DNA of 64,000 nt from Comamonas sp. 26 (GTDB lineage: Bacteria; Pseudomonadota; Gammaproteobacteria; Burkholderiales; Burkholderiaceae_C). The position numbers and the translations under genes are program-made. Under the pieces are notes generated by a model, which was given only the letters and a program-made list of their open reading frames with translations, did not search any database and was not told the origin of the DNA. Shown here piece after piece: positions 9,424 to 22,308 of the stretch (positions are counted from its first letter, which is position 1; every line of letters begins with the position of its first letter). Location: assembly GCF_002754475.1 (NCBI RefSeq), contig NZ_PEFL01000002.1, forward strand, positions 558,001 through 622,000, written 5' to 3'.

Positions 9424-10232
9424 GCACGCCTCCCGCTGCCAAAGTCTTCATCGGCGCTGACGCCGGGATAGTGAAACGGCACAGGCCCGACAGGTCTGGC
9501 ATTGATGAATTGCTGCACCAGTGGATCAGTGCTGGCGCGCACCTCATCGGGTGAGCCCTGAGCGGCGACCCCGCCAGCGCCCAGAATCACCACATGGTCG
9601 GCCACGCGGAAGGTTTCTTCCAGATCGTGAGAGACCAGAATCGAGGTCAGGCCCATGGCGTCATTGAGCTGACGAATCAGCTGCGCCGAGGTGCCCAGAG
9701 AAATCGGGTCCAGACCGGCAAACGGCTCGTCATACATGATGAGTTCAGGATCCAGCGCAATCGCCCTGGCCAGCGCCACACGGCGCGCCATGCCGCCAGA
9801 CACCTGCGAAGGCATCAAATCGCGTGCACCGCGCAGGCCCACGGCATGCAGCTTCATCAGAACGATGTCGCGAATCAGCTCTTCGGGCAGGTTCGTGTGC
9901 TCGCGCAGCGGGAAGGCCACGTTTTCAAACACGCTCATATCGGTGAACAACGCACCGAACTGGAACAGCATGCCCATGCGACGACGGGCCGCGTAGAGCT
10001 GGGCGGCATCCATGGTGGTCACATCCTGGCCATCAAACAGCACCTGCCCTTGCTGGGCATGGTTTTGACCGCCAATCAGGCGTAGCACCGTGGTTTTGCC
10101 GCCGCCCGAGGCCCCCATCAGCGCCGTGACCTTGCCACGCGGCACTTGCAGGGAGAGATCGCGCAGGATGACGCGCTCACCATAGCCAAAGGTGACATTG
10201 CGCAATTCCACAAAGGGTGCGTTAGGTGACAT
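9420..10232 (-). CDS. mlaF: Phospholipid ABC transporter ATPase MlaF
   Basis: A 270-aa ABC ATPase, almost the same length as E. coli MlaF. Walker A is GASGGGKTTVLR, the signature is VSGGMARRVALARA, Walker B is LIMYDEPFAGLD and the H-loop is SILVSHDLEE. It is the first gene of mlaFEDACB. I start it at 10232 (MSPNAPFVEL). The longer open frame to 10322 runs through a perfect palindrome and codes for an unrelated leader, so it is more likely an untranslated region. Confidence 0.94.
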   Translation of the reverse strand: MSPNAPFVELRNVTFGYGERVILRDLSLQVPRGKVTALMGASGGGKTTVLRLIGGQNHAQQGQVLFDGQDVTTMDAAQLYAARRRMGMLFQFGALFTDMSVFENVAFPLREHTNLPEELIRDIVLMKLHAVGLRGARDLMPSQVSGGMARRVALARAIALDPELIMYDEPFAGLDPISLGTSAQLIRQLNDAMGLTSILVSHDLEETFRVADHVVILGAGGVAAQGSPDEVRASTDPLVQQFINARPVGPVPFHYPGVSADEDFGSGRRA

Positions 10233-10308
10233 GCGTGAGGAGCAAATGAGAGATGGCAATCGAGTATTGTGCCGGTAAGCACGGCAAAAAGCCCGGGTTA
10301 GCCCGAAG

Positions 10309-10332
10309 TAAACATTCATCAACGAATGTTTA
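10309..10332. promoter_or_regulatory. Palindrome upstream of mlaF (operator candidate)
   Basis: TAAACATTC (10309-10317) and GAATGTTTA (10324-10332) are a perfect 9-bp inverted repeat with a 6-nt centre. It lies 77 bases upstream of the chosen mlaF start, in the 220-base gap after the amino-acid transporter gene. Size and AT-rich arms resemble operators of TetR/AcrR-type repressors. It could also be a small hairpin in the leader. No protein partner is identifiable here. Confidence 0.45.
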
Positions 10333-10374
10333 TTCGAACACCTTTATGCCTGACAGAGCCCTCACTCCTATTTC

Positions 10375-10418
10375 AGGAGCTACCAACGCTTGTTATAAAA
10401 GCACTAGCTGCCATTTTT
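10375..10418. repeat. Dispersed palindromic repeat, copy B (degenerate)
   Basis: AGGAGCTACC, then GCTT (10388-10391) and AAGC (10399-10402), then ACTAGCTG form an imperfect inverted repeat resembling the other copies (AGCGCTT ... AAGCGCTAGCAGCT). It lies in the gap between the amino-acid ABC ATPase gene and mlaF. Confidence 0.45.
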
Positions 10419-10452
10419 GCCATATGAAATCACATAGACAGTTGTAACGTTT

Positions 10453-11226
10453 TTACAACATGTTGTGCAAAAATGCCTTGGTCCGCTCGTGCTTGGGGGC
10501 TGCGAAAAACGCTTCCGAAGGACCTTGTTCGACGATGTGACCACCGTCCATGAAGATCACCCGGTTAGCCACCTCGCGGGCAAAACCCATTTCATGGGTC
10601 ACCACCAGCATGGTCATGTGCTCTTCGGCCAGCTCGCGCATGGTGCGCAGCACTTCGCCGGTCAGCTCGGGGTCGAGCGCCGATGTGGGCTCGTCGAACA
10701 GCAAAATATCAGGCTCCATGGCCAGCGCACGGGCAATGGCCACGCGCTGCTTTTGACCGCCGGAGAGGTGATTCGGGTAGGCATCGCGCTTGGCAGCCAG
10801 GCCCACCTTGGCCAGCAGAGCTTCGGCCTTGGGGATGATTTCCTCGCGCGTCATGCCCTTGACGATGACGGGTGCCTCAATGATGTTCTCCAGCACCGTG
10901 AGGTGGGGGAACAGATTGAAGGACTGGAACACCATGCCCATCTTGCGGCCGATCTTGCGAATCTCGGCATCGCTCACATACTGAGCCTTGGCCTCGCCTT
11001 CGGATTGGGCCAGCACTTCACCTTCGATGGTGATGGTGCCCCGGTCAATGGTTTCCAGATGGTTCAGGCAGCGCAAAAACGTGCTCTTGCCCGAGCCTGA
11101 GGGGCCGATCACCGCCACCACTTCGCCACGCAGCAAATCCACCGAGACGCCGCGCAGCACTTCGTTGCTGCCAAAGGCCTTGTGAATGCCTTGCGCAGAA
11201 ATCATTACGTCAGAGGTAGACGTCAT
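10453..11226 (-). CDS. Polar amino-acid ABC transporter ATPase
   Basis: A 257-aa GlnQ/HisP-type ATPase: Walker [16 protein letters not shown], signature [15 protein letters not shown], Walker [16 protein letters not shown] and the H-loop [13 protein letters not shown]. It powers uptake with the permease and binding protein encoded upstream. The start at 11226 is chosen because GGAG lies about 8 bases upstream. The 5' extension of the open frame is basic and not conserved in type. Confidence 0.93.
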   Translation of the reverse strand: MTSTSDVMISAQGIHKAFGSNEVLRGVSVDLLRGEVVAVIGPSGSGKSTFLRCLNHLETIDRGTITIEGEVLAQSEGEAKAQYVSDAEIRKIGRKMGMVFQSFNLFPHLTVLENIIEAPVIVKGMTREEIIPKAEALLAKVGLAAKRDAYPNHLSGGQKQRVAIARALAMEPDILLFDEPTSALDPELTGEVLRTMRELAEEHMTMLVVTHEMGFAREVANRVIFMDGGHIVEQGPSEAFFAAPKHERTKAFLHNML

Positions 11227-11322
11227 TACAAACTCTCCATAGCGCCCGGCGCAGAAAACTGGCACGGCTCTACCGGCAAGATGCCGGGCAAGAGCCGCCT
11301 TGCGGCGCAGCCGCACAGGCGG

Positions 11323-11979
11323 TCACGCTTCATACTTGGCATACTTCTTCTCAAGATGCTGGAAGCCCCAAGTCAGCACCAGTGTCATGAGGAGATAGAA
11401 AGCCGCAGCCACGATGAACGGGGTGAAGCTGAAGTCACGCTGCACCACGCCGCGCGCCACGCGCAGCAAATCGTTCAGCGCCAGCACATAGATCAGCGAT
11501 GTGTCTTTGACCAGCGTAATGGTCTCATTGCTGACGGGCGGCAGAATGCGGGCCCACATCTGAGGCAGCACAATGCGGCGCATGGTCTGTGCATAAGTCA
11601 TGCCCAGTACCTTGGCGCCTTCATACTGGCCGCGGTCCACGGACTTGATGCCCGCGCGAAAGATTTCAGCAAAGTAGGCGGCGTAGTTCAACGCAAACGC
11701 GACCACGGCAGCAGGAAAGTCGGGCAGGCGCACGCCAATCACGGGCACAAAGGGCAGCGCGAAATAGACGAACAGCAACTGCAGCATCAGCGGCGTGCCG
11801 CGCATCAGCCAGATATAGGCACCCACAGCGCTACTCAGTGGCTTGATGCTGGAGATGCGCATCAGCGCCAGCGCCAGCCCCATGGGGATGGACAGCATCA
11901 GCGTGATGAAAAACAGCTTGAGAGTGACAAGGGCACCAGCCGACATGGGCCCCAAGAGCGAGATTACATATTCCATCAA
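11323..11979 (-). CDS. Polar amino-acid ABC transporter permease
   Basis: A 218-aa inner-membrane permease of the HisMQ/GlnP family with about five membrane segments. The N-terminal TLKLFFITLMLSIPMGLALA and the coupling-loop motif EGAKVLGMTYAQTMRRIVLPQ are characteristic. Only one permease gene is present, so it probably works as a homodimer. It lies between the ATPase and binding-protein genes. The gap to the binding-protein gene contains a strong terminator. Confidence 0.93.
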   Translation of the reverse strand: MMEYVISLLGPMSAGALVTLKLFFITLMLSIPMGLALALMRISSIKPLSSAVGAYIWLMRGTPLMLQLLFVYFALPFVPVIGVRLPDFPAAVVAFALNYAAYFAEIFRAGIKSVDRGQYEGAKVLGMTYAQTMRRIVLPQMWARILPPVSNETITLVKDTSLIYVLALNDLLRVARGVVQRDFSFTPFIVAAAFYLLMTLVLTWGFQHLEKKYAKYEA

Positions 11980-12084
11980 TTGGCCTTCAGTGTGGCACCG
12001 CAGCTATCAAAAGCCCGCCACAGGCACAGGGCGTGCACCGGAGGGAGTGTTTACCACCATCTTCCAGCACCGCATTGTCGTCGC

Positions 12085-12116
12085 AAAAAAAACCGGCAAT
12101 GCCAGGCATTGCCGGT
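12085..12116 (-). terminator. Intra-operon terminator between binding protein and permease genes
   Basis: A 10-bp perfect stem (ACCGGCAATG at 12092-12101 with CATTGCCGGT at 12107-12116) has a 5-nt loop and is followed on the minus strand by a run of eight Ts (12085-12092). It is placed 19 bases after the binding-protein stop and upstream of the permease gene, so it should reduce expression of the membrane components relative to the binding protein. Confidence 0.85.
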
Positions 12117-12134
12117 GCAGTACGCTAAAAAAGA

Positions 12135-12944
12135 TTAGTGCTTGATAACGTCAGCGCCAAACCACTTCTGAGCGATTTCGGCGGCCTTGCCGTCCTTCTT
12201 CATTTCTGTCAGCACGTCGTTGACCTTGTTGCGAGTGGCTTCGTCGTCCTTGCGGAAGCCCACGCCATAGTCTTCGGTGCCGAAGTCTTCGGACAGAACC
12301 GTGTAGTTATCAGGCTTCTTGTTGACGTAGTAACGACCCACGACTTCGTCCACCACCACCACGTCCAGACGGCCTGTTTCCAGATCCATCATGGCGGCGA
12401 TGTTGTCACCGAACAGCTTGGTTTGCTTGAACTTGTCGGACAGTTCCTTGTCCTTGGTCATGGCGGTCACAGCGCTGGAGCCTTCCTGGGCGCCAACAAT
12501 CTTGTCAACCATGTCAGCCTTGCCCTTGATGGGCGAGCCGGCCTTCACGATGATGATCTGCTTGTTCACCATGTAGGGGTCGGAGAACAGAATCTTTTCC
12601 TTGCGCTCTTCCAGAATGGTCAGGCCATTCCACAGAGCGTCAACGCGCTTGCCCAGCAGCTCGGCTTCCTTGGCGTTCCAGTCGATTGGCTTGAATTCCA
12701 CTTCGATGTTGGCGCGCTTGGCCACTTCACGGGCCATATCGATGTCAAAACCAACCAGCTCGTTCTTCTCGTCACGGAAACCCATGGGAGGGAAGTTGTC
12801 GTCCAGACCCACCACCAGCTTGGTAGCAGCAGCCACAGGAGCCGGTGCAGGAGCTGCAGCAGGGCTGGATGCGGGTTCATTCTTGCCGCAGGCAGCCAAA
12901 ATGGCAGTCAGGGCCACGGTGGCCAGCAGGGTACGTTTTTTCAT
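12135..12944 (-). CDS. Amino-acid ABC transporter substrate-binding lipoprotein
   Basis: A 269-aa type 2 periplasmic binding protein. It starts with a lipoprotein signal (MKKRTLLATVALTAILAAC, Cys at about residue 19), then an Ala/Pro-rich linker and the SBP_bac_3 domain with GLDDNFPPMGFRDEKNELVG and GFDIDMAREVAKRAN. It binds a polar amino acid, but the substrate cannot be told from sequence alone. It is the first gene of the transporter operon. The start is chosen for the signal peptide, and the longer open frame upstream has no SBP homology. Confidence 0.93.
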   Translation of the reverse strand: MKKRTLLATVALTAILAACGKNEPASSPAAAPAPAPVAAATKLVVGLDDNFPPMGFRDEKNELVGFDIDMAREVAKRANIEVEFKPIDWNAKEAELLGKRVDALWNGLTILEERKEKILFSDPYMVNKQIIIVKAGSPIKGKADMVDKIVGAQEGSSAVTAMTKDKELSDKFKQTKLFGDNIAAMMDLETGRLDVVVVDEVVGRYYVNKKPDNYTVLSEDFGTEDYGVGFRKDDEATRNKVNDVLTEMKKDGKAAEIAQKWFGADVIKH

Positions 12945-13123
12945 GGCGTCGAAAAGAGTGAAGTGAAAAAAACCGAGGAGCATTGACGGCACTCGCTTAC
13001 CCCAACATCGCTGAAGCCAGGCCGGGCTGCCGCCAGCGCCGAATCCTCTATTGTCGCGCAGACCGGCCACGGCGTCACCCGCGCGCAGCAAAACCATGCG
13101 CTGGCTTTCAGAAAATCACGACC

Positions 13124-13570
13124 ATGCCGCCCATACAAAGCTCCAACACCAGCCAACTCCCCCCAGCCCTGCAGCAGGCCTACCGCGCAGCACTCTACCG
13201 GGTGGATGCAGAGGGAGCGACCTCTCAAACCCTACGCGTGGGTGAGCGTAGTGACTGGCTGCATCAGCAGCTGAGCCAGCGATCAACGCCAGCCGCCTGC
13301 TACCTCACGGCCTGCAATCCTTGGGGAGTCGTCTTAAGCGATGCGGCCAATGCAGAGCGCATGACCGCCCTGCGCCAAGCCTTAGATTCAAACGGATGGC
13401 AATACCTGAACGGCTGCGGCCAGGACGCAAAAAGCCAGTGGCGCGAAGATAGCCTGCTGATCTGGGGCATGGATGCCGCCACCGCCCTGCTCTGGGGCCA
13501 GCAATGGGAACAAAACGCTGTTTTGTGGAGCGCAGCAGATGCCGTGCCGCAGCTGCTATGGCTGCGCTGA
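13124..13570 (+). CDS. DUF3293 domain-containing protein
   Basis: A 148-aa soluble protein recognised as DUF3293 from the order of its motifs: an early AYRAALYRV, then ACYLTACNPWG, NAERMTALRQAL, GWQYLNGCGQD and a final WREDSLLIWGM. The function of this family is unknown to me. It is the only plus-strand gene in the stretch between the amino-acid transporter and gltD. It is transcribed divergently from the transporter and ends 135 bases before the gltD stop. The ATG start was chosen to match the domain. In-frame codons exist up to 12983 but code for atypical sequence. Confidence 0.8.
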   Translation: MPPIQSSNTSQLPPALQQAYRAALYRVDAEGATSQTLRVGERSDWLHQQLSQRSTPAACYLTACNPWGVVLSDAANAERMTALRQALDSNGWQYLNGCGQDAKSQWREDSLLIWGMDAATALLWGQQWEQNAVLWSAADAVPQLLWLR

Positions 13571-13572
13571 CT

Positions 13573-13613
13573 TTATTTTGATAGCTGCTTGCGCCTGCTA
13601 TTGCTCAAAATAA
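13573..13613. repeat. Dispersed palindromic repeat, copy C
   Basis: TTATTTTGA (13573-13581) and TCAAAATAA (13605-13613) are a perfect 9-bp inverted repeat. The segment between them, ATAGCTGCTTGCGC, matches the reverse complement of the copy A right half (GCGCTAGCAGCTAT) with one change. It starts 3 bases after the DUF3293 stop. Confidence 0.6.
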
Positions 13614-13661
13614 TCATCAAACACTGCCAAAGCGTCTTCAACATAAGCGGTGGCCGCTATG

Positions 13662-13691
13662 AAAAAAGGCATTCCTAAGAATGCCTTTTTT
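13662..13691. terminator. Bidirectional terminator between DUF3293 gene and gltD
   Basis: A perfect 13-bp stem (13662-13674 with 13679-13691) with loop CTAA reads A6GGCATTC on one side and GAATGCCT6 on the other, giving a U-tract in both directions. It serves the convergent DUF3293 and gltBD transcripts. Confidence 0.9.
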
Positions 13692-13704
13692 AGAATTTTC
13701 CTGA

Positions 13705-15180
13705 TTAACGGGGCAGCTCGCTCGCGCCCATCAGGAACTCATCAACCGAACGTGCAGCCTGGCGGCCTTCACGAATGGCCCAGACCACCAGCGACTGACC
13801 GCGGCGTATGTCACCCGCCGCAAACACCTTGCTCACATTGGTGGCGTAGCCACCGATGAAGTCCGTACTAGCCTTGACATTGCCGCGTGCATCCTTATGG
13901 ACGCCAAAGGCTTCGAGCACGGGCGAGACAGGATGGACAAAGCCCATGGCCAGCAGCACCAGGTCAGCGGGCCAAACCTTTTCAGTGCCTGGCACTTCGG
14001 TCAGCTTGCCGTCCTTGAACTCCACCTGCACGGTGGTCAGGCTCTTGACCTTGCCCTTGTCGCCCGTGAACTCCTTGGTGGAGATGGCGAACTCACGCAC
14101 CACACCTTCGTCGTGACTAGAGCTGGTACGCAGCTTGATTGGCCAATAAGGCCAGACCATGGGCTTGTTCTCCTGCTCAGGCGGCATGGGCATGACTTCA
14201 AACTGCGTCACGCTCTTGGCGCCGTGGCGGTTGGAAGTGCCCACGCAATCAGAGCCAGTGTCGCCACCGCCGATGACGATGACATGCTTGCCTTCGGCAC
14301 GGATCTGGCCCTTGAGCTTGTCGCCGCCGTTGATCTTGTTTTGCTGAGGCAGGAACTCCATCGCGTAGTGCACGCCATCCAGCTCACGGCCGGGCACTGG
14401 CAGGTCACGCGACTGCTCGGAGCCGCCAGTCAGCAGCACGGCATCAAACTCGGCCTTGAGCTGCTCGGGGCTGATAGTTTCCTTAGCCCAGTTAGTGACC
14501 TTGGAATCCTTACCCAGTCCGTCCTTGCCCGCAATCAGCACGCTGGTGCGAATCTTCAGGCCTTCGGCTTCCATCTGCTCCACACGGCGGTCGATCAGGC
14601 CCTTGTCCAGCTTGAAGTCGGGGATGCCGTAGCGCAGCAGGCCGCCCACGCGGTCGTTCTTTTCAAACAGCGTCACATCGTGACCAGCGCGCACCAGTTG
14701 CTGGGCAGCGGCCATGCCTGCGGGGCCGGCACCCACCACGGCTACCTTCTTGCCGGTCTTGTGCTTGGGCAGCAGAGGCTTGACCCAGCCTTCGTTCCAG
14801 GCACGGTCGATGATGGAGTGCTCAATGGACTTGATGCCGATGGCATCGCCATTGATGTTGGCCACGCAAGCTGCTTCGCAGGGCGCGGGGCAGATGCGGC
14901 CGGTGAACTCGGGGAAGTTGTTGGTGCTGTGCAGCGTAGCGATGGCGTTCTTCCAGTCATCGCGATACACCAAGTCGTTGAAGTCCGGAATGATGTTGTT
15001 GACCGGGCAGCCGTTGTTGCAGAAAGGCGTGCCGCAATCCATGCAGCGCGCAGCCTGAACCTTGGCCTGGTCAGTCGTCAAACCGATGACGAATTCCTTG
15101 TAGTGCTTGAGGCGTTCCGCAACGGGGGCATAGCCCTCTTCGATGCGCTCGTATTCCATAAAGCCGGTGGTCTTGCCCAT
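13705..15180 (-). CDS. gltD: Glutamate synthase, small subunit
   Basis: A 491-aa NADPH-dependent subunit that passes electrons through FAD and [4Fe-4S] clusters to GltB, in the cytoplasm. The N-terminal cluster cysteines are in [16 protein letters not shown] and [13 protein letters not shown]. The FAD fold starts at [17 protein letters not shown] and the NADPH fold at [15 protein letters not shown]. It starts 71 bases after the gltB stop and is followed by a bidirectional terminator. The start at 15180 ([12 protein letters not shown]) gives the normal family length. Confidence 0.97.
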   Translation of the reverse strand: MGKTTGFMEYERIEEGYAPVAERLKHYKEFVIGLTTDQAKVQAARCMDCGTPFCNNGCPVNNIIPDFNDLVYRDDWKNAIATLHSTNNFPEFTGRICPAPCEAACVANINGDAIGIKSIEHSIIDRAWNEGWVKPLLPKHKTGKKVAVVGAGPAGMAAAQQLVRAGHDVTLFEKNDRVGGLLRYGIPDFKLDKGLIDRRVEQMEAEGLKIRTSVLIAGKDGLGKDSKVTNWAKETISPEQLKAEFDAVLLTGGSEQSRDLPVPGRELDGVHYAMEFLPQQNKINGGDKLKGQIRAEGKHVIVIGGGDTGSDCVGTSNRHGAKSVTQFEVMPMPPEQENKPMVWPYWPIKLRTSSSHDEGVVREFAISTKEFTGDKGKVKSLTTVQVEFKDGKLTEVPGTEKVWPADLVLLAMGFVHPVSPVLEAFGVHKDARGNVKASTDFIGGYATNVSKVFAAGDIRRGQSLVVWAIREGRQAARSVDEFLMGASELPR

Positions 15181-15251
15181 GATCTGTATTCCTTGAAATC
15201 TGTGTTCGCTTGCAGTGCGGTGGCAGCTGGCCGCCACCGCTTCAGGCCTTG

Positions 15252-20000
<4,749 letters not shown>

Positions 20001-20070
20001 GGGGGAATCCTCTTATATCAATCGCGGGGAATGCAAGATTACGACAGGGCATAGAGTTATGCAATAAATT

Positions 20071-20144
20071 TTAATTAGGGTCAGACACTAATTAATTTCA
20101 GACTATTTTTATTTGGATTTAATTGGGGACATATATAAATTAAA
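20071..20144. repeat. Pair of AT-rich stem-loops beside the RAYT transposase
   Basis: Two similar hairpins lie in tandem. In the first, TTAATTAG (20071-20078) pairs with CTAATTAA (20088-20095) around GGTCAGACA. In the second, TTTAATT (20118-20124) pairs with AATTAAA (20138-20144) around GGGGACATATATA. Both have AT-rich stems and a G-rich loop containing a CA motif. They lie between the 3' end of the transposase gene and the gltB start, and are AT-rich compared with their surroundings. The pairing with a RAYT gene suggests they are its REP-like substrates. Confidence 0.55.
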
Positions 20145-20178
20145 CCCGATCATCCAATAAAAACAAAGAGATAGAAAT

Positions 20179-20892
20179 TTAGCTTTGACTCTCGCGCACC
20201 AAAGCTGTGCGTGCAGGCGGCCTGCCGGCCTTCTGTCGCATGACCCGGCGCTCGGTTTTTTGTTGCAAATTTTCAATAAATTCAGGCTCACCCAGGGCCC
20301 ATCCACGCAGGGCAGCGTGGCTGATCTGCTCCTGGGTGTCTCGATCAAGCCCGGCTTCCACCGCTTTGACATAAGCAGCATCGCGCGCAAACGGAGTGTT
20401 ACCCAGCACCCAAAAAAGCGCGTGCGGGCTGATGAGTCCATCGTGCTGAATGCCCGCGTTATGCGCATAGCTGGACCAGGGCCAGTCCAATGCCCGGTGC
20501 ACCAGCCCCGCACGCACGGGGTTTAAATCTATGGACACCATCGTGGGCAGTAGCCATTGCTCAGCCTGCAGCAAGGTGCCACGGTAGCGCCCTTCCCACA
20601 AGGTGCCGGTGCGCCCATGGCGGTTATTGAAGTAGCGCACATAGCTACGCCCCAGCGCCTGCATGAACTGGGGAACGCCCTGCTCTGTCTTGGGCGTCAG
20701 CAGCAGGTGAAAGTGATTGGGCATGAGCACATAAGCATGCACATCGACATCAAAACGCCGCGCCATCTCGCGCATCAGGTCCAGCATGGTAAGGCGGTCC
20801 TGCGCATCCACAAAAATCTCGCCGCTGTTATTGCCGCGCTGAATGATGTGGTGCGGCATGTTTGCCAGCGTTAGACGGGGAAGACGGGCCAT
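20179..20892 (-). CDS. REP-associated tyrosine transposase (RAYT, Y1_Tnp family)
   Basis: A 237-aa single-strand nuclease of the IS200-like Y1 family. The metal-binding HUH motif is in LMPNHFHLLLTP (near residue 65), and the catalytic Tyr is expected in the helix following MQALGRSYVRYFNNRHG. RYRGTLLQAEQWLLPTMVSIDLNPVRAGLV is cited here in parts: RGTLLQAEQWL and IDLNPVRAGLV are RAYT hallmarks. The protein looks intact, with a C-terminal basic tail. No terminal inverted repeats of an insertion sequence are seen, in line with a domesticated RAYT. The start is at MARLPRLTLANM. Confidence 0.9.
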   Translation of the reverse strand: MARLPRLTLANMPHHIIQRGNNSGEIFVDAQDRLTMLDLMREMARRFDVDVHAYVLMPNHFHLLLTPKTEQGVPQFMQALGRSYVRYFNNRHGRTGTLWEGRYRGTLLQAEQWLLPTMVSIDLNPVRAGLVHRALDWPWSSYAHNAGIQHDGLISPHALFWVLGNTPFARDAAYVKAVEAGLDRDTQEQISHAALRGWALGEPEFIENLQQKTERRVMRQKAGRPPARTALVRESQS

Positions 20893-21067
20893 GATGATGA
20901 GCTGTAGTACCCAGCAATTATCTGGCGCAGCGCGGCAATGCGCACGCGGCGATCGCCACAAGCCAAGAAATCATCACTGTCACAGAGGTGGCGCCAAAGC
21001 CACCATCACGTGCCTAGACTGATGCGGACAAACTACGCCAGTCAAATCTGAGTAATGGAGACATGGA

Positions 21068-22276
21068 ATGAGCCAGCCACACGCTTTTATCTGCGACGCC
21101 ATTCGCACCCCCATCGGCCGCTACGGCGGCGCACTGTCATCCATACGCACGGATGACTTGGCCGCAATTCCCATCAAGGCATTGATGGAGCGCAATCCGG
21201 GTGTGGACTGGAAGGCCGTGACCGACGTGATCTATGGCTGCGCCAACCAGGCCGGCGAAGACAACCGCAATGTGGCCCATATGGCATCTCTGCTGGCGGG
21301 CCTGCCCGTGGATGTACCCGGTGCCACGATCAATCGACTCTGTGGATCGGGGCTAGACGCCGTAGGTACGGCGGCACGCGCTATCAAATCAGGAGAAGCA
21401 AGACTAATGATTGCAGGCGGTGTGGAAAGCATGAGCCGCGCGCCATTCGTCATGCCCAAGGCTGATTCCGCCTTCAGCCGCAATAACGCGATTTATGACA
21501 CCACCATTGGCTGGCGCTTCATCAACAAACAAATGAAAGCCCTGCATGGAGTGGACTCCATGCCAGATACGGCTGAAAACGTCGCTGACGATTTCAAGAT
21601 TGAACGCGAGGCGCAAGATCGCATGGCCCACGCCAGCCAGCAAAAAGCGGCAGCAGCCATTGCTGCAGGCTATCTGGCGCAAGAAATCGTGCCTGTGCAC
21701 ATCCCCCAGAAGAAGGGTGACGCCATTGTCGTAAGTCAGGACGAGCATCCTCGTACAACAACGCTTGAAGCGCTGAGCAAACTCAAAGGCGTGGTTCGTC
21801 CCGATGGATCGGTCACCGCAGGCAATGCTTCAGGCGTCAACGATGGCAGTTGCGCCCTGCTGCTCGCCAATGAAGAGGCCGCCTTGCAATATGGACTGAC
21901 GCCCAAGGCCCGCATAGTGGGCATGGCTGCTTCCGGCATCGCGCCGCGCATCATGGGCATGGGCCCCGCCCCTGCCACGCGTAAGGTGCTGGAAATGACT
22001 GGCCTGACGCTGGAGCAGATGGACATCATCGAGCTCAACGAAGCGTTTGCAGCCCAAGGGTTGGCGGTGCTACGCGATCTGGGGCTTAAGGATGACGATT
22101 GCCGCATCAATCAGTGGGGTGGTGCGATTGCGCTGGGTCATCCTCTGGGTGCATCAGGTGCAAGACTGGTCACCACCGCCACCAATCAGCTGCACACGCT
22201 GGGCGGCCGCTATGCGCTATGCACCATGTGCATAGGCGTTGGTCAGGGCATCGCGCTGATTATCGAGAAGGTATAG
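21068..22276 (+). CDS. pcaF: 3-oxoadipyl-CoA thiolase
   Basis: A 402-aa thiolase that splits 3-oxoadipyl-CoA into succinyl-CoA and acetyl-CoA, the last step of the beta-ketoadipate (or phenylacetate) route. The nucleophilic Cys is in NRLCGSGLDAVG (about residue 90), the His in GGAIALGHPLGASG and the second Cys in CTMCIGVGQG. The segment YDTTIGWRFINK is typical of the PcaF/PaaJ branch rather than acetoacetyl-CoA thiolases. GGAG lies 7 bases before the ATG. It is a lone gene, with no other pca or paa genes nearby, so the pathway assignment is less sure than the enzyme class. Confidence 0.8.
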   Translation: MSQPHAFICDAIRTPIGRYGGALSSIRTDDLAAIPIKALMERNPGVDWKAVTDVIYGCANQAGEDNRNVAHMASLLAGLPVDVPGATINRLCGSGLDAVGTAARAIKSGEARLMIAGGVESMSRAPFVMPKADSAFSRNNAIYDTTIGWRFINKQMKALHGVDSMPDTAENVADDFKIEREAQDRMAHASQQKAAAAIAAGYLAQEIVPVHIPQKKGDAIVVSQDEHPRTTTLEALSKLKGVVRPDGSVTAGNASGVNDGSCALLLANEEAALQYGLTPKARIVGMAASGIAPRIMGMGPAPATRKVLEMTGLTLEQMDIIELNEAFAAQGLAVLRDLGLKDDDCRINQWGGAIALGHPLGASGARLVTTATNQLHTLGGRYALCTMCIGVGQGIALIIEKV

Positions 22277-22308
22277 CGGAGGGGATAGCGCTCTTAATTG
22301 AAGAGCTA

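Noticed and set aside
10233..10322. N-terminal extension of MlaF to 10322
   Set aside because: The extension would run through the palindrome, adds 30 residues not expected for MlaF, and the shorter form matches the usual MlaF length.
20109..20513. A second small gene overlapping the RAYT transposase (134 codons)
   Set aside because: Out-of-frame shadow of the transposase. No motif and a compositionally odd product.
22290..22306. Terminator between pcaF and hexR (GCTCTT/AAGAGC hairpin)
   Set aside because: Only a 6-bp stem with no T-tract on either side. It may serve as a weak end, or be a decayed repeat copy, but is not well enough supported to annotate.
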